DNA of 64,000 bases from Mycocentrospora acerina (Eukaryota > Ascomycota > Dothideomycetes > Pleosporales), in the NCBI GenBank assembly GCA_022701365.1, contig JAKUHH010000167.1, positions 310,001-374,000 of the forward strand, in the 5' to 3' direction. The position numbers and the translations under genes are program-made. Shown piece by piece: positions 43,401-53,819 of the stretch (the first letter of the stretch is position 1; each line of letters begins with the position of its first letter). The notes beneath the pieces are model-generated. The model did no database searches. It had not been told where the DNA came from and saw nothing but the letters and a program-made list of their open reading frames with translations.

Positions 43401-46354
43401 CGCCGATAAAGACCCAGGTCCCAATCGCTCCCGAGAGAATCAAGGAACATAGGAAGGCTATGGTACCATACTTTCGTTGTGTGCTGGTCATATATGCACT
43501 GAGATAAAGACCATGCCCCGTAGTTGTTGAGAGAAGGATATCTAGAAAAGTGAGTACAGATCGATCGATCAATTTCCAAGACGGGATTTATCTTACCAAC
43601 GACAGCTGAGACTGCAAAAACACCAAGAAAGGTAAACCGACGATATTCATGTGCTACAATTGTTCTCTGATATGGATCTATGTCACTCTGGGCTACATCG
43701 TAGATGGAGGTAAACGAAGGTGCATCAGGGATCTGCATCGGTGGTTGGTGCGCTTCCTGGCTATGGTGATCTCTGTGTTTTTCGGACAACAGAATGCCCA
43801 TGTTATTGGGGCTGATGTCGAAATAGGCCTCGCACTGGGAACCTAGTGCAAAGAGTTCTGAATATGCCGCACACTGATCCGAGTATTGGTTAAACAACGG
43901 ATTCCGATCTGAAACTTCAAGATATACCTCTTCAAAGGCCGCTTTCCTCATGGCACAAAATATACAGAAGAGTATGTAATTTGCAATCGGTCCCATCTTC
44001 CTGGTGTCGGCCAATATTTCCATAGCTGAAACCATGTTGTCCAGCTGGTGGTGGTCCTGCCGCCACAGCAGCTCTCGGAAAGTTACGTCAACATGTCTGA
44101 ACAAATCAATCGCATCTTGCTGGCTTGGGGTTGAGAGTTGGTAGATGTTATACCAATCTAGTCTGTCAATTACAAGATCTTCGTCTTTGGCTACGCCACG
44201 GATATAATCCATGTTACTTAAAGATTTGATTTGCTGGTACGTGGGAACGTCAATGAGGATTCGTTGGCATTCAGCACGTGTGACAGACGTAAACGAACAT
44301 TCTCGATCCCACTCTGAGACTTCGAGACGTTGGAGAAATAGCAGAAGGTCTGCAGGTGATAGAAGGCTAAGGTCATGAGCCAGTCTTGGGGGTAGGCGCT
44401 TGGATATGTGCGATTTGGCCTGGAACTGATTCATACAATATTCTACAAGAAAACATTGATATCTCGAGTAGCCCAAAGCACTCAAGTAGGTATGCAACAA
44501 AACTCCAGCAACATCCTCGACATTCTCAGAGACGTATATTGTCGTGATATTTGTATCCGGGTCGACTTCCCAGACAGCCCAGAACTGAGATTTGGCTGGT
44601 GTGTGGAATCCAGAGTCGAGTCCAGAGTACACATGAAGCCAAAGAGTGTGTTCAAGCTTATCTGTGGCTCTTTCCATTTCCTTCGCCATCTTAGAGATAG
44701 CCTTTCTCCACGCCGGAGTAACATCCAAAAACTGGTCACTGCCCAGACTGCAACTGCGAAGAATCTCTGCGACAGCGCGCAATTGCATCGCAGGTAATCT
44801 ATGGAGTAAATTCAATTTCCGTAGCTGGCGCTGTGATTGTAAAACATGGTCGAAATCAGCTTGAGATGCGTCCATTCCGATTGGGAAACAGCCCAAATGT
44901 TCATGTTCCGTCTCGTTGAAAAAGCATGAAAGGGGGTTCTCTACGGCTCCCTTGAAAATAGTATTCCAACTTGGGCTATGACATGTTGTCAATGCGGGCG
45001 AAGAAGATAATGTGGACGCGCTTGCATGCCCTTCTAACTCTTCAAAAGTGAGAGTCGATATGCTGGACGCATCATCATTATCGAAACTTGAGCTCTGCAG
45101 GCTAGCTAGGGATACACCAAGAAGCGGAAATACTTCCTGTAGTGGCAGAAAATCTTCAAGAATGCTCGGAGTTTCTGGAGAGAGCTGCATATATGCAAGG
45201 TTAGTGTATAACCCTAACAAGACCAGACGAAATGTCTTACGTTGTCTGTTGTTCGAAATTTCTCATGCACGTTCATGACTCTCCGGTCCTTTAGCCATTG
45301 AAAAGCAGCTAGTGGTTCTTCATAGCAGATAATATCAGCAACATTCGTTAGGGCCCTCTGACGTGAAGAGTAGGAGATTATGCCTTGGTATTTGCACCAT
45401 CTCTGAGCTCTCCTGACTACAGCGTGTGAGAGATTGGCATCGTCGTCAATTATGTCCCAATTTAAAAGAATGGGAGACCGCTGGAAAGTCTTGGAAACAA
45501 ATTCCCCAATCATAGATTTCATCTTGTCCATTTCAAAAAAGTCCGCCCGCTCCCCGTTTCTCAGAATCGTCGCATTTCGAATAACGGTTCCAGCGAGCGC
45601 CGAAAACTCAAGCCCTTCCACAGAATCTAGAAAATCTGGGGAGCCGGCTTCAACGTAGACGTCTAGCCCGTGGGCTAGGAAAAGCTTCGTTAATCCATTA
45701 AATAAAGGCACCGATATATGATCGCGCCATTCCGACACGAGAACACCTGTGAAATATGCTTGCTGGTTTGGTTGCCGTAATTTCTGTTGAATAACATTGA
45801 AGATAACATTAATGATCTCAAGAGGGTTGTCTTGATTCACAGTGGCGAAACATGCTGGATCTCGTAGACTGAGTCTGGCAATGATACGAGGTCCCAAACA
45901 AAGGCACTCGTTATTGAGAGCTTCCAACACTCCCGATGCGCGGTAGTCCAACACTACAGTGTCCCATTGCGATAGTGCCTTGTTCTCTTTTTCTGTTACT
46001 GGAATACTGAGAGCTCCAAGGTAAACACCAAAGGAAGTGGGGTCCGCGGAAAAAGACTGGTTCTGATGAACAGCATTTGCTTCGCACGAAAGAATCCTGA
46101 TACGTTCTTGGATGGAACGTGGAAGAACGTGCTTCTCGTCCCGGATCTGCGAAGGTTATCATATGCTGCATGCGACGATGCTAGCTCTAGCCTCTTACGC
46201 TTAAAAACCTGCGGACTGAGTGCCACGAAAAACACACAAGCACAATGATCCCAACAAGACCACTAGCTCCAATGATAGCTACAAGTGTGACTTCCCACCA
46301 CTCCCATGGTCGCAAGTCGATTCCGAAAGCTTGAACACCCAGGGTATCTAACAT
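37412..46354 (-). CDS. Giant multi-pass membrane glycosyltransferase with C-terminal PelF-type DUF3492/GT4 module, 3' end in gap
   Basis: Minus-strand exons: 46354-46199, 46146-45241, 45184-43597, 43541-42909, 42850-38732, 38685-38407, 38353-37412 (over 2,870 residues). All joins keep frame; the acceptor after 42850 is the least certain. Layout: a transmembrane helix (about 20-45); a globular domain in exon 2 with TIM-barrel-like strands; a long soluble part; a first membrane block in exon 4 (FLCSLILSGAIGTWVFIGGN and more); a second in the first third of exon 5; one more helix pair about RFLAKTVVFILTSLWVYSRF; then DUF3492 (ESGGVSACRRDLVDNL) and GT4 (SEGLPLALGEAALTGAPIV holds the EX7E motif). 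DUF3492/GT4 is the PelF family. Among fungi, from memory, the galactosaminogalactan synthase Gtb3/Gt4C of Aspergillus fumigatus has this type of architecture, so a UDP-sugar polymerase-exporter at the plasma membrane is the best guess. A run of 36 Glu is encoded at 37614-37721. Confidence 0.85.
37614..37721 (-). repeat. In-frame GAA/GAG trinucleotide repeat encoding 36 Glu
   Basis: A pure TTC/GAA run (about 37617-37672) next to an interrupted GAG/GAA part. It lies inside the GT4 domain of the giant glycosyltransferase, after AEFAGDD and before GKQVPTLPRHP. Confidence 0.95.
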
Positions 46355-47967
46355 GATCTGTCATGGTTGCTGAACATCATGGGGATAGAGTCAATCGATT
46401 TTGAAACTTCGCTTAGACCTGCCGAGATAACCCCGTGAGTTGGTGGGGTTCCAGGGTTCGCTACCCAGGTTGCCTAGTCATCATACACAGATCGGAAGCA
46501 GTGTCGGACTATTCGATGTAGTTTTTGAGAGTGCTCTGATCCGCATGGCATAGTTGATAACAGTAATGATGCACTGAATATACATCGGTAGAATCGGTCT
46601 AAATCTCTGAAGATGTCGTCTCAGGAAAAGAAAAATGCCGAGAGCGAACCACTGATGTGTAAGCATGGTCCACAAAAAGCAAATAGACGAAAAAGAAGCG
46701 AAACATTAAGAATGCATCGAGAGAGGGCTGGAGCAACCAGGCTGAGGATGCATGCAGACCGAAAAGTGGGAACGCGACCAAGAATAAAGAGAACATGTAT
46801 CGTCACGAACTCAGATTCCACGATTTATGGAGCAATGCGAGACTCTGGCGCTGTAGTCATATGTGATGCTCCGGACAGTGCATCTTAGCCACACCTCATT
46901 CCAATACCTCACTACTTGGCAAAGCTGTAATTGAGGATGCCACTTACTTTTCCCGTTTGGGACAGTAGTAGGTATCGCTGTTCTGTATGGTGATCAGGAC
47001 ATGATAGTTTGAGTTGATTCTAACAAAGTTGGTCGGTCATACTGACGACTCCGAAAAATTCAGGCCAGCGGCCAACCGAGAAGCACTGTTCAATAAGTCG
47101 AAATGAAAAAGTGAGAATGGTGCTTGGAACGGTGTTGTTGGTCCCTGCACCCATTCCAATAGGCACCCATACCTGATCACATTCTCAAGGACCAAGCGCC
47201 TAAGCTTGTTATTGCTCATGGCAACAGGAGGCAGCCACATCCGCTTTGAGATGCACTGTCGAGCCACTGGCTTCGGTGCGCATGTGGCATATGCCTAGAT
47301 TGAAATGAATATGATAATGGAAGAACTCCAGACAGCGGAGACGCCGAATTTTGAAGGACAGTGTACCACACCGCTCATTTCCGAGAGGAAGTCGCGTCCC
47401 GAATGACCCTCAACAATTTTCTCTGTTGGTCGGGGAGGATTGAAGTTGCAGGCCAGGTCTGTCAAACATCAAATGAGAAAAGCAAGCGAAGCAGAACGGT
47501 TTGGTCAAATCGGCGTAAGCGAGCGGGGTAGGTTGAAAATCGACATGTCGGCGCAAAGCGAAAATAAGCTACAGGCCGTACATAACGGCAATGCAGGTAG
47601 GTTGAGGGTGGTGGTCAGCTCTCTCTCTCTAGCCCACCTCGAGAATCTCCAACATTTCCACGGCACGACCGTCGGAAGCGGACCGTGTGGAATCCACGTT
47701 GCACCGGGTGGAGCAAGGGAGACTCGCACCTGTGCGCAGGCAAGGGGTAATGCCTGAGGCCTGTCAAACGGTCTTGCGTTGAGGCGAGGGAATGATCATC
47801 GGGCACTAGGGAGATGGCGCATCACGTGGTTGAGATCCAAGCGCCAGGGAATGTTCCTCGTCTTTAGACCTCAGCGTCTTCGTTGACATCGAAATCACTC
47901 ATCGCAAAGCTCAAACGGCCCTAGAAGTAGATAGTCTGACGCGCCAGCCCATGCGACTCGACATCGG
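46355..47967. other. Divergent promoter region (1.6 kb)
   Basis: Lies between the start of the giant glycosyltransferase (-) and the Zn2Cys6 regulator (+), and may hold shared control sites. Short frames at 46480-46890 and 47037-47760 are not convincing genes. A CACGTG site lies at about 47824. Otherwise nothing recognised. Confidence 0.5.
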
Positions 47968-47986
47968 ATGTTCACTGCTGCTATGA
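47951..47986 (+). promoter_or_regulatory. Upstream ORF overlapping the regulator's start codon
   Basis: An 11-codon frame starts at 47951 and ends with TGA at 47984-47986, in another frame, so it overlaps the ATG at 47968. If the leader is not spliced, it should lower translation of the regulator. Confidence 0.45.
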
Positions 47987-50049
47987 CGATGCATGCTCAG
48001 ACGATGTCAGGTGTTCCTTCTGTCTCGGTTCCCGTAGATCCCGCTTACTGGGCCCACGATCAGTTGTCCCCCAACCAGTCGCTGGCACTACAACTCTCCC
48101 CCGGAAGTTCATCGAACCACGGAAGTGTTTACAGTAACAATCAATCTTCGCCAGCTCAAACTCCTTCATCAGACGACAGCAGGAAGAACTCGACGATTGG
48201 CCAACCGAATGGCCAGAAGGAGCCATCTAGGGCTTCTGTCGCCGTCGCATGCGTTCCTTGTCGCAGTCGGCATCTTAAATGTGACGGTGGTGTACGCTGT
48301 TCAAGATGTAAGGATGATGGGGTCGATTGTACTTATGTCAAATCTCGACGAGGCTGGAAAGGGAAGAGGAAAGGCAAGCCTGAGGAGGCCGGGGCACCCT
48401 TAGCCGACAATGGTGCGTTCAGAAAGCTTGTCAACAACGACAAGGGCCTAATGTCTCTAGGTACGCCAGTGCATGAAATTACAGCCAGTAATGGCCATTT
48501 ATCATCACCTGAGGTTTCCTACAACAGCAATCTTAGTAGCCCGACTAATGGACATCCCCTCATCTACAGCACCACCCCTCCAGCTCAACTCAATCTCAAT
48601 GGATCCGCCAGAGTGAATCGTTTTGGTCACCTTGGCCCTGAAACCGCTATCCAGGCTTTTTACTACTACTTCTACAACTCGCATCCATTCTGCTTACCAC
48701 AGCCGAGATTGTTGGAAGTCTTCCAAAGACGTCAGGCCCCTTTACTAGAGTACGCTGTCCAATTCCTCGGGTCAAGCTACATACCAGCAGTACCTACAAG
48801 TATGTACAAAGAGGCTCTGGATCGACAAATCAACAGTGGCAACTACCCAAGAGATGGCTACTCGGTTCAAGCGTTGCTACTCTTCGCCATTGGTCTCCAT
48901 GCGCACAACGAGGTTCCAAGGGCCGCCCAGATATTCACCATAGCACAAACGCTCACACTCGATCTCGGTCTTAACCGCATGGAATATGCGATTCTGCACG
49001 GAGAGAACGATTCGCAGCTTCAAGAATGTTGGAGGCGGACATGGTGGTCCATGTTTACAGCGAACGGGATGATGTGCGCCGTCAACCCAGGAGTACAGTT
49101 CAGGCTGAAAGATGTATTGACTGACGTTCCACTACCTTGTGAAAATAATCAGTATTTCTCTGGTGTAAGTGCTTCTGTGGCCTTGGTCAATTTGTTCTGA
49201 CAATACATCCACCCCCTCAAAGCTAACAAAGCTAATATACCATGGTAGCATATCCCCTTCCCCAATACCCTCGAAGACTATGATGACTCTTCTTTCCTCC
49301 CTACAGTTCCAGTCTTTAGCTCTTTTACTTACCTAATAGACGCAATCCGGATTCTTGGGAAAGTCTTCGAGTGCGCAGGTCTAGATTCGCACTTTGAATA
49401 TCACGCTGTCGACGTCGTAGACCAATATCTCTGTAACTGGCGTCTACATCTCCCAGCATCCAAACTCGATATTGTTAATAATGATGGCGTCATCGATGAA
49501 GTACTTTTCCAAGCCCACATGGTCAACTCTGGAAGCACTATCATGCTGCACCGTCCGCGCTCCAACCTTGGGTTCGGACGTGTCGAAGGCGTAAACATAT
49601 GCGTCCAGCCTGGCCAGGTCCTGCTTCCTACGCAAACCCGCGAAATCCACACCGCAAAATGTCTCACGTCTGCCGAGAACATCGCGGCTTTGATCCGTCT
49701 TCCAGGACCCTTACTCAACCACACGCCCTTCTTCACTTGCGTAGTAGTAATGGCTTCCGTTGTGCACCTCGCATACTGGTCTTTCCTTGTCCCCGATGGT
49801 CAAGACGATATTGTGAAGCAATCCATCCGCCTCGACGTCGGTACTCTGCAGCAATACTCTAATACATGGCCGATTGCAAGCGTTGTCCTCGGTCAGGTGA
49901 GAGGCGTGGCGCACACACTTTTCAACAGCAAGAAGGCGATGAGTATACATCTCTGGAGTAACATCGCGCAGGGCGATGTTATCAGGAATGTTATCGAGGA
50001 TGGTGGACATGTGCCACCGCAGCAGTATGCGCAGTTGATTGCTCCGTAA
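47968..50049 (+). CDS. Zn2Cys6 fungal-specific transcription factor
   Basis: Exons 47968-49164 and 49249-50049 (665 residues); the 84-bp intron is GT-AG with CTAAC/CTAAT elements. The binuclear cluster at about 93-118, CVPCRSRHLKCDGG then VRCSRCKDDGVDC, fits C-x2-C-x6-C-x5-C-x2-C-x6-C, followed by a basic linker (KSRRGWKGKRKGK). The middle homology region (Fungal_trans type) runs from about 225: AIQAFYYYFYNSHPFCLPQP, VQALLLFAIGLHAHNEVPRA, LTLDLGLNRMEYA and CWRRTWWSMFTANG. The N-terminus is Ser/Gln/Asn-rich. The target genes are not evident; the gene is divergent from the giant glycosyltransferase. The TAA stop (50047-50049) overlaps a perfect GTAAGT donor starting at 50046; splicing to about 50101 would replace the last residues with a short tail. 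An upstream ORF overlaps the start. Confidence 0.9.
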
Positions 50050-50773
50050 GTACCACGAATCTCGTATTCTTCAAAGGGTTTATGCTGATGGAAACACTGT
50101 AGGATGTTGAAATCCTGAATTCTTGAAATCGGCATACAACCTTTATGTGTCGATGCATTGAATTCGACCGACGCTAAGTTCCTCGCGTGCCTAAATATAT
50201 TTCTTTGGTTTTTTCCGCCACTACTTTGCGCATGCATGTATGGCAAACAGTGTCTACTGTCAGGTGTTAAGGGCATCCATCATGTCTCAGGCGTTATGAG
50301 ATATTTCGTAAATGGAACGGAACGAAACGGTGTATAGCGTCACGGCCCCTGATTTGACGGAAGATACTGATGATGTGGAGATGATGAATAATTGGGGCGT
50401 CTGGATATGTTGCGCAACTTTTACTTTGAATAGCAATTTTGATACGGTTTCTCATAGGATTGAAAAAAGCCTGTAAACGCTTCGGTCTCCACCAATTGCA
50501 ACGAGATCAAAAACAGTGTCAACGGGGCGGTCTCAACAATCAAATCCAAAATTCGTCTATGTTATTCGTTTATTGGAAACGCCGGCTAGTCCAGCGTTCC
50601 ACCGTCAGAAAAGATACCCGGTCTGTCATTCCGCCGTGCTCGTTTTCGCTGAGAATGTCCGAAAGCTGCCCATCATGCTATTCCAGACCGCTAAATTCCG
50701 TGAACCGTGTCGTGATACCCATTACGGCGCTCTAGCCGTTGGCCAGCGGCTAGAGGCAAGCTGATGACCATAT
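50050..50773. other. Convergent intergenic region
   Basis: 3' flanks of the Zn2Cys6 gene (+) and Ran (-). Short frames at 50439-50764 show no conserved features. Confidence 0.5.
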
Positions 50774-51704
50774 TTAGATATCGGCATCGTCCTCATCAGG
50801 CAGAGGCAACTCGGCGGCGTCCGCCATCTCCTTCTGGTACTGCTCAAGAACGGCGCGGTCAACCTGAACTTCGGGAGGAGCCAGAGCAGGGGCAGCAACA
50901 AATTCCTAAAAAAACTCCACGTTAGCGTGGGCGTCAGCGCACGAGTTGATTTTTGGCGTCATACCAAAGTCTGATTGCCGACAAGTTTCCTGGCGAGCCA
51001 GAGGAAAGGTTTTTCGAAGTTGTAGTTGGACTTGGCCGAGATATCGTAGTACTGGAGGTTCTTCTTGCGGTGGAAAGTAATGGACTTTGCCTTGACCTTG
51101 CGCTCCTTAACATCGACCTTGTTGCCGGTGAGGACAATAGGGATGTTCTCGCAGACACGGACCAAATCACCTGAAATTATTAGCTGATGCGATGCGCCGC
51201 AGGAATGAGGGAAACGTACGGTGCCAGTTGGGCACGTTCTTGTATGTGATACGCGAGGTTACATCGAACATGATGATACCGCACTGGCCGTTGATGTAGT
51301 AACCATCGCGCAGACCACCAAACTTCTCCTGGCCTGCGGTGTCCCAGACGTCAAACTGAATTTGGCCCAAGTTCTAGGTAAACATTATTAGCATGTCGCA
51401 GCGCGTGAACGAGGAAATTAGTCAACGTACGGTTGTGAAGCCAAGAGGGTGAACCTCCACACCGAGCGTCGCAATGTACTTCTTCTCAAATTCTCCAGTC
51501 AAGTGACGCTTGACGAAAGTTGTCTGTGACTTGTTGTCAGCTTCCGCTGTGTCGTTGGACTAGGGCTACCTTGTTTATCGCGAATCCAGACATCGTCTAG
51601 TGCTGCGATAAACGTCAAGCAACAGCGCCTGTACGCACCTTTCCAGTACCACCGTCGCCGACAAGCACGAGCTTGAAGGTGGGGGTGCCGCTTGCGTCAG
51701 CCAT
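50774..51704 (-). CDS. ran: Ran GTPase (Gsp1/Spi1)
   Basis: On the minus strand, exons 51704-51639, 51523-51431, 51373-51220, 51170-50965 and 50905-50774 give 216 residues, the exact length of human Ran. G1 is GDGGTGKTT (split by intron 1 after GK), switch I/effector KYIATLGVEVHPL, G3 WDTAGQEKFGG, G4 TGNKVDVKER, G5 ISAKSNYN. The C-terminus carries the Ran-specific acidic tail PLPDEDDADI, needed for RanBP and importin interaction. Ran-GTP/GDP sets the direction of nuclear transport and acts in mitotic spindle assembly. Five exons with four short introns, all GT-AG. The nearest neighbours are unrelated. Confidence 0.98.
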
Positions 51705-52309
51705 GGTTCAGCGTCTGTTGTGGCGGGGTTGGGAGGTGATGTAGGTATTGCGCGAAACTGCGGGAAACAATTTGTCAGCTGAGGTCGCGAGAGACGGCAG
51801 AGAGATTTGGTAGGGGTGAGCGTAGGCGTACCTTTGTCGCTGGATGTGTAAAGAAGAGGGAGCGAGTGGTTTGGAATTGCTTGCGGAGGGGACGCAGATT
51901 TGTGAGTTGTTGCGGTGTGGGCACGGGCCGCCCTGGGCTCCGTCCGCCCTTTCCCAAACTTTCCAGCCTCGTCATAGGCAAAGGCACACTTTCTAGGCAG
52001 CGACAAGCACTGCCTTGTCTTTAGAATCAGGTCACAGCATGTTACCACTTATGATTGAAGATTAAGCAGTAATGTTTTTCATTCGTTCCTGGAACGTAGT
52101 TGAACGCCGGGATATCATGCATGCTTGTCCAAACCTATTGCGCCATCCATCGGATGCTTGTTCATCGATCCTTCACATCGTCGTTATTTGAGAGGCTTTT
52201 GTCATCCCGCTGAAATGGATGATGATAACCTGTCCAGTGTCCCTGTCAACTTCAAGCACGTGGGGTCCCTGTGATGTGCTGCTTCTCATGCCACCATGGA
52301 ATGCCTCGA
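51705..52309. other. 5' region of Ran
   Basis: 600 bp between Ran and Nas2, both on the minus strand. An antisense frame at 51575-52048 overlaps Ran exon 1 and is a shadow. Nothing else recognised. Confidence 0.5.
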
Positions 52310-53196
52310 CTAGAGTGGTAGTAGGTGGCAGCCCAACAATCCTCTTCCGCCCCAGTTCCGTCTTGGTGTCAACTGCATCTCTATGGTTTCTGATGGTCCA
52401 CCTGAAGGATTGGGCCGTAGCGCCTTGACTATTATTGGGATCTTGGAATAGTCAGTATCACTTATATGTGACATCTAGAGGGCATGTCGTGCAGTTTCTG
52501 CTACGCATCCGCATGATTCACTTACTCCTTCGTTTTGCGAAACGGCCTCTGCCACCCGCCCCAGTCTCTCGTGGTTCGTCCAGTCCACCCAGCCAAACTT
52601 CGTGATGGTATCACCTACTTTCAGGCCCGCCGAATCCGCCGGACTGCCTGCAACCACGCTATTGACTTTTGCGAACGGTGCTTCGAGGGCTGCCGGAACT
52701 ACGCTAGACACTGCTTGGGCTTGACTTCCCGCCGCTGATCCACCTTGCGCCTGCTCTGCTAACCGCGCATGATGTTCATGTAGGCCTTTCTCGATGCGTA
52801 TCATCAGGTCTTTGTAGTCATTCTTCAACCGTATGATGCGCGCTCGTGTTGTCCGGACTGTCCAAATGGGTCAGCCATCTCTTCCTCGTATTCATCTTGT
52901 CTACTCGTACTCTGGGCGACGTCGATGTCACTGCGGGGGAAGCCGTCAAAGGTAGTAAGTCCAGTATTCATGTGCACGCCATGCTGCAGAGCAAGTATCA
53001 GCTACATCCTTGCAGACATCTGTGGTGGACACACTGAATCAAGAACCTGGCCTAGGGCTTTGAGCTCTGCCTCGAGTCTGTCTTTCTCCGCAATAAGCTC
53101 CTGTAAAGACAACTGCTCCCTAGGTATTCCATTCGAATAGCCCGACGATGTAGGCCCCGAAGAAACGGTTGGCGCGTGAATATCATCCATATTCAT
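52310..53196 (-). CDS. NAS2: Nas2/PSMD9 (p27), 26S proteasome assembly chaperone
   Basis: On the minus strand, exons 53196-53035, 52983-52911, 52857-52526 and 52441-52310 (232 residues). The N-terminal helical hairpin LSLQELIAEKDRLEAELKAL and TTRARIIRLKNDYKDLM is the Nas2 coiled-coil part; GLTTFDGFPRSDIDVAQIR is the family signature. The PDZ domain follows (about 125-205): APFAKVNSVVAGSPADSAGL, KVGDTITKFG, EGIPIIVKALRP. The end, NWGGRGLLGCHLLPL, matches the p27 C-terminus (GWGGRGLLGC type). The protein binds Rpt5 and guards assembly of the proteasome base. The last exon was found by its conserved C-terminus; acceptor AAG at 52442-52444 and donor GTAAGT give a join that continues NEG-IPIIVKAL. 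Confidence 0.95.
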
Positions 53197-53819
53197 GCTT
53201 GTAGGTTTCGTATGAGAAGAACAAGGCAGCACCTGTTGTTGGGAGGAGCGTGGGATTATAAATGGACGCGGCCCTGCGAAAGGATAACGCGGGGCAGCTA
53301 GGCAGACCCACCAACGCGGTCGACGTCTCCACTTTCACTGTTCTACCCTGGCATGTCCATCCATATCTCGACAGCCGGGGTAAAGAAAATGCATCTGTAT
53401 GGGGAAAAGAGTACTTGTCACCTTTGTGATCTCATCAGACATGTTTTACGAGCAATTTTGGTAATTGCACCAAGGTTTGACCTTTCACGCAAACCACAGA
53501 GAAAATACCAACACCTAGAAAAGAGCCACCTATCTACACATGGTGAAACGTAATGTACGCTATCATGTTAGTAGTCCTGGCGCTGCTTCTCTGCTTAGTG
53601 TAGTGGCGCTTTCTTTCCACACTCTGTTCGCTTCTTTCCCTTTCCGTAGTTGCACACGACAGCGTTCTCTCTTGAGTTTCTCTTGAGTGTCCCCTGAGCT
53701 CTTTAGCCCGCCTGTCTTTCCTTAAGCTACCGCTGTTGGTAAAGTACTATTAATCTTCCCACCTGTTCAAAACTTGTATCCGCCTTGACGCAAGAACCTA
53801 CTGTGCTTTCAATATTAAA
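53197..53819. other. Divergent promoter region
   Basis: 620 bp between Nas2 (-) and the RhoGEF (+). CT-rich near 53583-53700. No gene seen. Confidence 0.5.

Noticed and set aside
46435..46500. tRNA-like look of GGGGTTCCAGGGTTCGCTACCC
   Set aside because: No acceptor stem or anticodon arm could be folded, and the T-loop lacks TTCRA.
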